NCBI GenBank assembly: GCA_017652965.1
Contig: JAGBZZ010000229.1
Span: 1 to 8,766 of the forward strand
Source of the DNA: Clostridia bacterium
Lineage (GTDB): Bacteria; Bacillota_A; Clostridia; Oscillospirales; CAG-272
Length of the DNA: 8,766 bases
Reading direction: 5' to 3'
Shown here: in pieces, positions 1 through 6,800 of the stretch
How the letters are laid out: the number at the start of each line of letters is the position of its first letter
Numbering within the stretch: position 1 is the first letter of the stretch
Notes under the pieces: model-generated
Databases searched by the model: none
The model's input: only the letters and a program-made list of their open reading frames with translations
What the model was told of the DNA's origin: nothing
Position numbers and translations under genes: made by a program

Positions 1-784
1 GGCGCTGTGCCTCGGCGGCGTATTGACGCGGCGTCAACTTCATCCGCTTTTTGAAGGCATAGCTGAAATAGGATTGCGAGGAAAAGCCACACTCATACGC
101 GATCTCGGAAAGGGTCAGCTCGGTTCCCATCAGAAGCGATACGGCCTTGCGGATCCGTTGCTCCTCTACATATGCGCGCAGGGTCTTTCCTGTGGATGCG
201 CGAAAGCAGTTGTGGAAATATATCGGGCTGAAGGATACGACCTCGGCCAGAGTCTCGAGCGAAAGATCGGTGGAAAGATTTTCGTTGATGTAGGAAAGGG
301 CCGTGCGGATCGCGCGTTCATTATTCTTTTTTGTCTTTTCGGTGCCGCAGAGTTTTTTCTCCTTAAAAAGAAGGTGCAAAAGCCGCAAAAGCAAGGATTG
401 CAGCATCAGCATTTCATCGGCAACGCAGGAATCGTAGTAATGGCAAAGCGATTCAAAGATCTCGCGATACTGGGCGTAATTATCCACCGTAATGTAATTG
501 GGGCATTCCTGCAGGCGGCGGCAGATCTCCCCGTCCGAAAGCAGAAAATGGATATAGTAGCAGCGATAGGGAAGGCGCGTATGGCGGATCTGCCCCGGCT
601 TTGCACAGATGAAGAGATCGCGGGTGATGGGGGCACTTTCCGTGTTGATATACGAAACACCGCCGTCCTCGATCGGCAATTCCAGCTCAAACATTGTGGT
701 TTTTCTGTTTTTTGTGATCTCACGGTTTTTCACAGTGAGGCTTGCATTATAGATGCCGGCCGCCACAATTTCCGGGAATTGCAT
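1..784 (-). CDS. AraC-family transcriptional regulator (3' end cut by window edge)
   Basis: The reading frame is open for 261 codons from the ATG at 784 to the left edge, with no stop, so the C-terminus is missing. The N-terminal ~100 residues resemble the cupin-like sensor half of AraC proteins (residues 53-80, a stretch with PG at 63-64 and an IHF ending). The C-terminal part from about residue 157 is the two-helix-turn-helix DNA-binding domain: LSLETLAE (174-181) opens the first HTH, LTLSEIAYECGF (223-234) the second, and LTPRQY (250-255) closes the domain. Only a few residues should be missing, given the usual 270-300. A GGAGG site at 791-795 lies 6 nt before the ATG and fixes the start. 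The gene is divergent from the MBL-GH16-dehydratase-SDR operon, so it is probably its sugar-responsive activator; that role is inferred from position. Confidence 0.93.
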   Translation of the reverse strand, partial: MQFPEIVAAGIYNASLTVKNREITKNRKTTMFELELPIEDGGVSYINTESAPITRDLFICAKPGQIRHTRLPYRCYYIHFLLSDGEICRRLQECPNYITVDNYAQYREIFESLCHYYDSCVADEMLMLQSLLLRLLHLLFKEKKLCGTEKTKKNNERAIRTALSYINENLSTDLSLETLAEVVSFSPIYFHNCFRASTGKTLRAYVEEQRIRKAVSLLMGTELTLSEIAYECGFSSQSYFSYAFKKRMKLTPRQYAAEAQR

Positions 785-803
785 GGCACTCCTCCAAAAA
801 TGA

Positions 804-834
804 TAGGATTTTTAATAACAACAGTAAGATTTTT
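804..834. promoter_or_regulatory. Candidate AraC-type operator: direct repeats 21 bp apart
   Basis: TAGGATTTTT (804-813) and TAAGATTTTT (825-834) match at 9 of 10 positions and are spaced exactly 21 bp, two helical turns. AraC-family proteins commonly bind such direct repeats. The second copy lies where a -35 box would be for the candidate -10 TATGAT at 854-859. A third, inverted copy of the core (ATCCTA, 860-865) lies just past that -10 box. The sequence pattern is direct; the binding protein is inferred from the adjacent regulator gene. Confidence 0.4.
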
Positions 835-859
835 GTATTTTTCCAGTAAAATATATGAT
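831..859 (+). promoter_or_regulatory. Weak promoter candidate for the MBL-GH16-dehydratase-SDR operon
   Basis: A good -10 box, TATGAT (854-859, 5 of 6 to consensus), lies 41 nt before the first start codon. There is no matching -35 box at 17 bp; the nearest candidate, TTGTAT at 833-838, has a short 15-bp spacer. A good -10 with a poor -35 is typical of promoters that need an activator, which fits the adjacent AraC-family gene. Confidence 0.35.
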
Positions 860-900
860 ATCCTAATGTCAGCAATATGTCAATAGAAAAGGAGAAAATT

Positions 901-1584
901 ATGAAGATCACATGGCTTGGCCAGGGGGGAGTATACCTGGAAACCGAGAGCATCTCCATTTTGATCGACCCTTATCTTTCGGATGCGATCGGAAAGGCCA
1001 ATCCCGACCGTGTGCGGCGCATCCCGATAGACGAATCCTTCCTCGCCCTAAACCCCGACGTTTTGATCTTTACCCACGACCATCTCGACCATTACGATCC
1101 GGATACCGCCCCTCATTTTCTGCACAAAACCGAAAAAGCCATGACGGTTCTTTGCCCTTCGTCGGTTTGGAAACGGGCAAGGACCGAGGGCGGCGGCCAT
1201 AACTACGTGCAGTTCAACCGCCACACCGAGTGGACAGAGGGCGGGATGCGCTTCCGCGCGGTAAAGGCCGAGCATAGTGACGATTATGCGATTGGCGTGC
1301 TGATCGAGGACCTTGCCGAGGGGAAGGTCTATTACGTTACGGGAGATACACTGTACAGCACCGAGGTCATCGCAGACGTTGACACAGCCGTGGACGTTCT
1401 TATGCTTCCCATCAACGGCGCCGGCAACAACATGAACGCGGTGGATGCCGCCCGCTTTGCGACAGCCATCGGCGCTAAGATGGCCATTCCCATTCATTAC
1501 GGCCTCTACGATACCCTTGATCCTGCCGCCTTTGCCTTTCCCGGGCGCCGCATTTCCGCTATTTACGAAACCATTACACTCTAA
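901..1584 (+). CDS. UlaG-like MBL-fold metal-dependent hydrolase (putative sugar lactonase)
   Basis: This is a 227-residue metallo-beta-lactamase-fold protein. The di-metal signature THDHLDH is at residues 58-64 (H59, H61, D63, H64); H125, D149 (in VTGDT) and H199 (in IPIHYG) complete the likely metal ligands. The segment LPINGAGNNMNAVDA (169-183) followed by IPIHY resembles the UlaG (L-ascorbate-6-phosphate lactonase) branch rather than beta-lactamases. There is no signal peptide, so it should be cytoplasmic. The frame extends to an ATG at 877, but GGAG at 891-894 sits 6 nt before the ATG at 901, which I chose. As first gene of a sugar-acid operon it is best read as a lactonase opening the aldonolactone formed by the SDR; the exact substrate is not visible. 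Confidence 0.85.
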   Translation: MKITWLGQGGVYLETESISILIDPYLSDAIGKANPDRVRRIPIDESFLALNPDVLIFTHDHLDHYDPDTAPHFLHKTEKAMTVLCPSSVWKRARTEGGGHNYVQFNRHTEWTEGGMRFRAVKAEHSDDYAIGVLIEDLAEGKVYYVTGDTLYSTEVIADVDTAVDVLMLPINGAGNNMNAVDAARFATAIGAKMAIPIHYGLYDTLDPAAFAFPGRRISAIYETITL

Positions 1585-1598
1585 GGAGGAATCTACTT

Positions 1599-2417
1599 AT
1601 GCAGTTCTTTGAAGTACCCGATCATGCCCCAAGCCTGCTTCCCGACGGGCACCGCTTTAAGCTTGTCTGGGCGGATGAATTCGACGGTCTTGAGCTTGAC
1701 CGTACCAAGTGGGATTACCGCTATCACATGATGGGCAAGCGCCACCGCACCTGGGGGGACGAGGGCGTGCATCTTGACGGAAACTCCAACGCCGTTTTTA
1801 CTGTTTATGAAAAGGACGGGGAGATCTGCTCCTCCCAGCTTCAGACCGGCTCTAACTATATGGACAAGCGCAATCCGAATTGGAACGAGGAGGACGTTTG
1901 CTGGCCGCTTGACAAGCTGACACCCCACCGTTTTGTCAAGCGCTACGGCTATTTCGAATGCCGTTGCCGCCTGCAGCAAAAGCCCGGCTGGTGGAGCGCC
2001 TTCTGGCTGCAGTCGCCTGTTATCGGCTCGTCTCTTGACCCTGCGTTTTCGGGCATTGAAAACGACTGCATGGAGTCGTTTGCCCCCGGCAACGTCTCTT
2101 TGCATTCCAACCACTATAACGGCTATGGCCCCGACCACAAGTGTGAGCAGATCGGAAAGGGCGCAACCGTGGATGAGAAGGTCTATCACACCTTTGGCGT
2201 GCTTTGGACGCCCGAGGGCTACATTTACTATATCGATGGGGTAGAGGACGGCCGCAGTCAAGGGCCTGTATCCCACATCCCGCAGTTTATCCTGATCTCT
2301 ACCGAGGTCAAGGGCTACCGCCAGAAGGGCTTTAACCAAGCCACCGAGGAGGCACGCGCCGCCGTGGGCGACACCTTCTTGGTTGACCACGTCAGAGTCT
2401 TTGATATTGACGATTGA
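1599..2417 (+). CDS. Glycoside hydrolase family 16 protein, no signal peptide
   Basis: This 272-residue protein has the concanavalin A-like GH16 layout: LVWADEFDG near residues 22-30, YGYFECRCRL at 116-125, the aromatic WWSAFWL at 131-137, and the catalytic ExDxxE motif as E154-N-D156-C-M-E159, giving E154 as nucleophile, D156 as helper and E159 as acid/base. HTFGVLWTPEGYIYYIDG (197-214) is the typical late strand pair. GH16 enzymes cut beta-1,3/1,4-glucans or galactans such as agar, carrageenan and porphyran. The N-terminus is hydrophilic and begins almost directly with the catalytic domain, so the enzyme should be cytoplasmic, which is unusual for GH16. AAGGAGG at 1583-1589 overlaps the stop codon of the previous gene; the gap is 14 nt, so the two are cotranscribed. 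The subfamily and substrate cannot be told by eye. Confidence 0.88.
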   Translation: MQFFEVPDHAPSLLPDGHRFKLVWADEFDGLELDRTKWDYRYHMMGKRHRTWGDEGVHLDGNSNAVFTVYEKDGEICSSQLQTGSNYMDKRNPNWNEEDVCWPLDKLTPHRFVKRYGYFECRCRLQQKPGWWSAFWLQSPVIGSSLDPAFSGIENDCMESFAPGNVSLHSNHYNGYGPDHKCEQIGKGATVDEKVYHTFGVLWTPEGYIYYIDGVEDGRSQGPVSHIPQFILISTEVKGYRQKGFNQATEEARAAVGDTFLVDHVRVFDIDD

Positions 2418-2422
2418 GCGCT

Positions 2423-3583
2423 ATGAAGGTTACCGATATTAAGGTGTTCGCAGTGGACTGCTTCCGCACCAACTGGATGTTTGTCAAGGTCTATACCGAC
2501 GAGGGCATCAGCGGCGTTGGCGAGGGGACACTCGAATATAAGGAAAAAGCCCTGATCGGGGCGGTTGAGCATATCAAGGAATATCTGGTAGGGAAGGATC
2601 CCCGTCATATCGAGCGGCACGCCCATGACATTTACCGCGATGCCTACTGGCGCGGCGGCGCGGTTCTGATGTCGGCGCTTTCTGCCGTAGAGATGGCGCT
2701 ATGGGATATCCTTGGGAAATCGCTTGGCGTTCCCGTATATCAGCTTCTCGGCGGAAAGGTCAACGACCGCGTGCGCATCTACGTAAACGGTTGGTTTGCG
2801 GGCGCCAAAACGCCCGAGGAATTTGCCGAAAAGGCCAAGATCGCAGTTGCTCGCGGGGTGACCGCGATGAAGTGGGATCCCTTTGGAAAATCCTATCTCG
2901 ATATCTCCAATCAGGATCTTGATACGGCGCTTCGCTGTGTGGCCGCCGTCCGTGAGGCGGTAGGAAACGGCGTGGATCTTCTCATTGAGGGGCACGGTCG
3001 CTTCAATGTTCCCACCGGCATCAAGATCGCCCGTGAGCTTGAGCAGTTCAAGCCCTTCTTCTTTGAAGAGCCGACCCCGCCCGACAATCTTGAGGCCCTG
3101 AAGGCGGTGCGGGAAAAATCGCCTGTTGCCATTGCCGCAGGCGAGCGGCTTTACACCCTGCGCTCCTTTAAGGATCTCTTTGAGATGCGCGCCGCCGATT
3201 ACATCCAGCCCGATATCAGCCATGCGGGCGGTATTATGGAGCTGAAGAAGATCGCCGCGGCCGCCGAGGCATATTATATCCCCTTTGCACCGCACAATCC
3301 GTCCGGCCCCGTGGCCAATGCGGCCACCCTGCAGCTGGCGGCCTGCTGCCCGAACTTCTCGATCTTAGAGATCATGTACAGTGACGTGACCTGGCGCGCC
3401 GACGTGACAAACGAGGCGCTCACCTACCGTGACGGTTACATCGACATCCCCGATAAACCCGGCCTTGGCATCGAGATCGACGAAGAGGAGTGCGAAAAGC
3501 ACCCCTATACCGTCCATACGCTCCGTCATTATACCGGCGCGCTGACCAACATCCGCCCCGCAGAGACCGCATTTTATTTTTAA
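2423..3583 (+). CDS. Enolase-superfamily sugar-acid dehydratase, D-galactonate dehydratase-like
   Basis: This 386-residue protein belongs to the mandelate racemase/muconate lactonizing family. Metal ligands are E189 (in IEGHG), E215 (in FFEEP) and E241 (in AAGERL). H191 and H291 (in APHNPSGP) are the catalytic histidines, with D264 in QPDISHAGG as partner. These lie at a constant offset of +6 from the residues known in E. coli DgoD (D183, H185, E209, E235, H285), with Glu for Asp at the first ligand. The expected reaction is dehydration of an aldonic acid to a 2-keto-3-deoxy acid. I chose the ATG at 2423 because MKVT aligns with the DgoD start; a TTG at 2414 overlapping the upstream stop is possible. 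Neither start has a good ribosome binding site, so translation is probably coupled to the GH16 gene. Galactonate is likely but other aldonates or anhydro-sugar acids cannot be excluded. Confidence 0.9.
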   Translation: MKVTDIKVFAVDCFRTNWMFVKVYTDEGISGVGEGTLEYKEKALIGAVEHIKEYLVGKDPRHIERHAHDIYRDAYWRGGAVLMSALSAVEMALWDILGKSLGVPVYQLLGGKVNDRVRIYVNGWFAGAKTPEEFAEKAKIAVARGVTAMKWDPFGKSYLDISNQDLDTALRCVAAVREAVGNGVDLLIEGHGRFNVPTGIKIARELEQFKPFFFEEPTPPDNLEALKAVREKSPVAIAAGERLYTLRSFKDLFEMRAADYIQPDISHAGGIMELKKIAAAAEAYYIPFAPHNPSGPVANAATLQLAACCPNFSILEIMYSDVTWRADVTNEALTYRDGYIDIPDKPGLGIEIDEEECEKHPYTVHTLRHYTGALTNIRPAETAFYF

Positions 3584-3595
3584 AAGGAGCTATCC

Positions 3596-4375
3596 ATGAA
3601 AAGCGTCTTAGTTACCGGCGCGTGCGTCAATACGGGCGTTGCCATTGTGGAGAGGTTTGCAAGGGAAGGGTATCGCGTTGTCTTCACGGGGCGCACGCGG
3701 GAAAAGGTGGCGGCGGCAGAGGAGGCCTACCGTCGGGCTTTTCCCACCGCCGAGATCATCGGTTACCCGATCAATTCGCTGATCGACGATCGCACGGTGG
3801 ATGAGGCCGCCGTGGATGCCCTCTTTGCCTTTTTGGCAGAGCGGGATATTACCCCGGATTGCCTGGTTCTCAACGCGGCCGACCAGGGGCTTGGCATGCC
3901 AACCCTTGAAACCCCGCTGACCGATTTTATGCGGGTCATCAACGTCAACGTGACCTGGAATCTCTGCCTTGCCGAGCATGCCGCACGACGAATGAAGGAG
4001 TCGGGAGGCGGGAGCATCGTGTTTATCAACTCCAACACAGCCTACCGCGCCATCCCAAACCGTGTGGCCTACGTGGCCTCCAAGGGCGGCCAGCTTGGCC
4101 TTATGCGGGCGTTGGCGCTTGACCTTGGCCGATTTAACATCCGCGTTAACGCTGTCCTGCCGGGGATGATCCGCACCGAGCGCTGGATCAGAAATCCCGA
4201 TTTTTACGCTACCGTGCCCTCACGCTATACCCCGCTTGGCGACGTGGCCGACGGGCAGGATATCGCCGATGCCGTATGGTATTTTGCCGAGCTTGCGCGC
4301 AACACCACAGGTGCCGAGCTTGTCGTTGACGGCGGCAACACGGTACAGCTGTATCCCATTATACCAAACAGTTAA
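3596..4375 (+). CDS. Short-chain dehydrogenase/reductase (SDR)
   Basis: This 259-residue classical SDR has a Rossmann fold with the cofactor loop TGACVNTG (7-14), LNAAD (92-96) in place of NNAG, N117 or N119 in INVNVT, and the catalytic set S146, Y159 and K163 (YVASK). The C-terminal VVDGGNT (243-249) is standard. The middle glycine of the usual TGxxxGxG loop is Asn (N12), a variation within the family. R33 just after the second strand (TGRT) may favour NADP, though this is weak evidence. AAGGAG at 3584-3589 is 6 nt before the start, and the gap to the dehydratase stop is 12 nt. As last gene of the operon, it probably oxidises the sugar (or a keto/hydroxy intermediate) feeding the lactonase and dehydratase. 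The substrate is not determined from sequence. Confidence 0.9.
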   Translation: MKSVLVTGACVNTGVAIVERFAREGYRVVFTGRTREKVAAAEEAYRRAFPTAEIIGYPINSLIDDRTVDEAAVDALFAFLAERDITPDCLVLNAADQGLGMPTLETPLTDFMRVINVNVTWNLCLAEHAARRMKESGGGSIVFINSNTAYRAIPNRVAYVASKGGQLGLMRALALDLGRFNIRVNAVLPGMIRTERWIRNPDFYATVPSRYTPLGDVADGQDIADAVWYFAELARNTTGAELVVDGGNTVQLYPIIPNS

Positions 4376-4417
4376 AAAAGAAGCCGTACAGCCCACAGGC
4401 GGTACGGCTTTTTGTTT
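4376..4417. terminator. Bidirectional intrinsic terminator between convergent operons
   Basis: AAGCCGTAC (4381-4389) pairs perfectly with GTACGGCTT (4402-4410). On the plus strand the stem is followed by TTTGTTTTT, and on the minus strand by TTCTTTTTT. It starts just after the SDR stop codon and ends directly before the MaoC stop codon, so it can end transcription of both operons. Confidence 0.9.
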
Positions 4418-4852
4418 TTATTTCACGGGCTTACAACGGACGATTGCCTCGGTCACATCGGTAAGCACGAGGATACCGTCCTGATTGCAGACCTCAACCG
4501 TCACCTCGACAAGCCCGTTCTTTTCGCTACGCTTGACAAGATTGGTGATGGTCACGGTGCCGCTTAGCACGTCCTCGGCATACACCGGCTTTAACCACTC
4601 GATCTTGGTGGATTTGCCGGCGAGCAGCTCGTTCCCGAAGAAGCTGACCTCGTGATATTTCGCCCAAACCGACATAAAGGACATGACCCCCGGGGCAATG
4701 ATCTGCCCAAAGGGCGTGGTTTTGGCATATTCCTCGTCGATATGAAGCGGGATATTATCGTAATCCTGCGCAAAGCGGATCATTTTCTCACGGTCGATCA
4801 CCACGGGGGCGGTCTTCACGCTCATACCGATCTTCAGTTCATCAAAATACAT
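4418..4852 (-). CDS. MaoC-like hotdog-fold dehydratase
   Basis: This 144-residue single-domain hotdog protein resembles MaoC/(R)-specific enoyl-CoA hydratases. The hydratase loop reads DNIPLHIDEEYA (32-43): D32 and H37 are five residues apart, as are the catalytic Asp and His of known R-hydratases, and FGQIIAPGVM (48-57) follows as the usual overhang segment. In the common form the Asn is two residues after the Asp (DxNPxH); here it is one residue after. The usual reaction is hydration of a trans-2-enoyl-CoA. AGGAG (complement of 4859-4863) lies 6 nt before the ATG. It is the last gene of the ADH-GDPD-MaoC operon, 22 nt after the GDPD-family gene. No CoA ligase, thiolase or polyester gene is in the window, so the true substrate is unclear. 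Confidence 0.85.
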   Translation of the reverse strand: MYFDELKIGMSVKTAPVVIDREKMIRFAQDYDNIPLHIDEEYAKTTPFGQIIAPGVMSFMSVWAKYHEVSFFGNELLAGKSTKIEWLKPVYAEDVLSGTVTITNLVKRSEKNGLVEVTVEVCNQDGILVLTDVTEAIVRCKPVK

Positions 4853-4874
4853 GGATATCTCCTATGGAAAGCAC

Positions 4875-5600
4875 TCACACCTCAAGAACGTCGGGTGCGA
4901 TCAGAAGCGCTTCCTTCACGTCGATGGCATTGTTCACGTTGGCGATCCCCAAGCGCGCAAAGCGCCTGACCCTTGCAATATTCTCGGGGGTCGCTTTTGC
5001 TTTGGCTACCAGCCAGGAAAAATTGGGCTTGTCGAGATACAGCCACACCGTCAGATTTTCGGGGCGTACCAAGCGGCAGACCTCGCAGAGGGTTTCCTCA
5101 TCGGTATTCACGTCAAAATCAAAATGTGCATCGGGAATCCTTTTTTGGATGCACTTGATACGCGCGATGCTTGAGGTGCTGAAGGAAACCGGGGTCTTAT
5201 ACGAGAGAACCACGTCAAGAAGCAGGTCGAGCGCCTCATCCTTGACGGCTTTATCGAGGGCGATGCGGATGTCCCGCCCCTCGGCAAGCGCCAAAAGCTC
5301 GGAAAGCAGGGGAATGCGCGTGCCGCGAAACTCCTCGCCAAGGGCAATGCCCGCATCGTACTGCAAAAGCTCCTCATAGGTGGAATCGGCCACGCGGATC
5401 GGGTGATCAATGCGGGAGCCGTCGGGGTTGCGGCAGGTACGGTTGATCGTGGCATCGTGCATCAGCACGACCTTGCCGTCGCGCGTGAGCTGCGGGTCGG
5501 TCTCGATAGAAGCATAGTCCGCATTCAGAGCATAGCGAAAAGCAGGCATGGTGTTTTCGGGGGTGTAGTAGACACCACCTCTGTGCGATCTGAATATCAT
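4875..5600 (-). CDS. Glycerophosphodiester phosphodiesterase family protein
   Basis: This 241-residue TIM-barrel protein carries the GDPD signatures: SHRGG at 5-9 (H6, R7), PENT at 14-17 (E15), IETDPQLTRDGKVVLMHD at 32-49 (E33, D35, H48), and IPLLSEL (96-102). These match the metal-binding and acid/base residues of GDPD enzymes, which split glycerophosphodiesters into glycerol-3-phosphate and an alcohol. The strand that is usually like IEIK reads IALDK (113-117), with Asp in place of the usual Glu. There is no signal peptide, so it should be cytoplasmic. A longer frame exists upstream, but GGAGG (complement of 5606-5610) 5 nt before the ATG at 5600 and the family alignment support this start. 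It lies 13 nt downstream of the alcohol dehydrogenase gene. The true substrate may differ from canonical glycerophosphodiesters. Confidence 0.88.
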   Translation of the reverse strand: MIFRSHRGGVYYTPENTMPAFRYALNADYASIETDPQLTRDGKVVLMHDATINRTCRNPDGSRIDHPIRVADSTYEELLQYDAGIALGEEFRGTRIPLLSELLALAEGRDIRIALDKAVKDEALDLLLDVVLSYKTPVSFSTSSIARIKCIQKRIPDAHFDFDVNTDEETLCEVCRLVRPENLTVWLYLDKPNFSWLVAKAKATPENIARVRRFARLGIANVNNAIDVKEALLIAPDVLEV

Positions 5601-5613
5601 AACGGCCTCCTGC

Positions 5614-6729
5614 TTAATCGCGCGAAAACAAACGGGCAAGAATGGCCTCGGCCGCCGAACGGTCAACCGTCCCGTAACACTTTTTTAAGCTTTTGTTGTT
5701 TTCGTAGCGGGGGGAAAGCGCCGCGATATCTTCCTTTGTAAGGCTAAGCGCCACGGGGGCGAGATTCTTCTTGATAAGCGCGATCAGCGCCTCGGCCGAG
5801 GTGGCAACCGCCGAAAACAGCGCCTCGGCCTCCCCGGGGGCGACCGACAAATTGTGGCGGATGAACTCCTCAAGGTAGACGGCGCAGGCTGTTCCGTGCG
5901 GGACAGAAAACTGCTCGGAAAGAAAATAACCCAGCGCATGCGGGAAGGCCGTCCCCGTCACACCGATGGCAAGCCCACCGTAAAGCGAAGAGAGATAGAG
6001 CGCTTCACGCTCTTCAAAGCTAAGCGGTGCATCCTCGCACACGGCGGTTTTTTCCAGCATTTTAACGAGGATCGCGATCCCGCGTATGGCAAAAAGCTTT
6101 GAAATATCATTGGCTGCCCGGTTGAAATAGCTTTCAAGGCAATGTGCAAGGGCATCCAGCGCAGTAGAGCGGGTGAAATCGGGGGAAAGTGACATCGTAT
6201 AGGTGGCATCCCCAAAGGCGACGGCGGGGTAAAGGGAAGGGGCACGCAGGCTGGTCTTGCGCCCGTTCGGCGCGGTGATAACTGCCACAGGCGTGACCTC
6301 GCTCCCCGTTCCTGCGGTCGTGCCCACCGCAACGATCGGAAGGGGCGCGCTATCCCACTTACAGGAATACAGGATCTCGGCCGAAGGATCGGCGACGGTA
6401 GCCAGGACGGCGATCGCCTTGGCGGCATCCAGCGGAGAGCCACCGCCGATGCCCACGACAAACTCGGCGTGCATCCGTCTGGCCTCTTCGGCCGCTGCAA
6501 GGCATGAGGCGTAAGAAGGGTTTTGCTCGATCCCATCAAACACCGCATAACCGACCTCGGCCGCCTTCAGCGCGGCGATCACGTCGTCAAGCGCACCGGA
6601 TCTTTTTGCCCCGCTTTTGCCTGTCACAATAAGGCAGGCTCGCCCAAGCCTTGCAAAGACCTCGCGGGCCTCGCCCACGCATCCTTTTCCGGTTTTGATC
6701 TCTGTCGGCATATAAAAATTCATATCCAT
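5614..6729 (-). CDS. Iron-containing (group III) alcohol dehydrogenase
   Basis: The protein is about 370 residues, usual for this family. Numbering from the ATG at 6723, the nucleotide loop GGGSPLDAAK is at 93-102, TTAGTGSEVT at 135-144, and the metal ligands are D190 and H194 (DALAHCLES), H262 (FPHALGY) and H276 (VPHGTAC); the spacings of 4 and 14 residues equal those of FucO. These enzymes interconvert alcohols or lactaldehyde-type aldehydes with NAD(H). Three in-frame ATGs lie at 6747, 6729 and 6723. I chose 6729 because a weak AAGTGG lies 5 nt upstream, but 6723 is nearly as good. The frame stays open to 6996, but that part overlaps the cupin gene and precedes the promoter. First gene of the ADH-GDPD-MaoC operon; the physiological substrate is unknown. 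Confidence 0.92.
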   Translation of the reverse strand: MDMNFYMPTEIKTGKGCVGEAREVFARLGRACLIVTGKSGAKRSGALDDVIAALKAAEVGYAVFDGIEQNPSYASCLAAAEEARRMHAEFVVGIGGGSPLDAAKAIAVLATVADPSAEILYSCKWDSAPLPIVAVGTTAGTGSEVTPVAVITAPNGRKTSLRAPSLYPAVAFGDATYTMSLSPDFTRSTALDALAHCLESYFNRAANDISKLFAIRGIAILVKMLEKTAVCEDAPLSFEEREALYLSSLYGGLAIGVTGTAFPHALGYFLSEQFSVPHGTACAVYLEEFIRHNLSVAPGEAEALFSAVATSAEALIALIKKNLAPVALSLTKEDIAALSPRYENNKSLKKCYGTVDRSAAEAILARLFSRD

Positions 6730-6771
6730 AGCGGCCACTTGCTCCATTCTGCAAAAAATGATGTAAAAGCC

Positions 6772-6800
6772 TTGAAAAAGACTGCATATTATTATATAAT
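6772..6800 (+). promoter_or_regulatory. Strong sigma-A-like promoter for the cupin gene
   Basis: TTGAAA (6772-6777, 5 of 6 to consensus) and a perfect TATAAT (6795-6800) are separated by exactly 17 bp. Transcription should start near 6807, giving a leader of about 35 nt before the cupin start. Confidence 0.82.

Noticed and set aside
23..886. Long plus-strand open frame of 287 codons across the regulator gene
   Set aside because: It has no recognisable domain and no ribosome binding site. The opposite strand encodes a clear AraC-family protein with a good start.
877..900. Eight-codon longer MBL hydrolase starting at 877
   Set aside because: The ATG at 901 has a well-placed GGAG, and MKITWLG is the normal start of this fold. 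The extra codons overlap the ribosome binding site.
1593..2390. Antisense open frame of 265 codons opposite the GH16 gene, and similar ones opposite other genes
   Set aside because: These come from the codon bias of the GC-rich sense genes. They lack domains and ribosome binding sites.
2414..2422. TTG start for the dehydratase overlapping the GH16 stop codon
   Set aside because: A 4-nt overlap would be a neat coupling, but the family alignment begins at the ATG at 2423. It stays a possible alternative.
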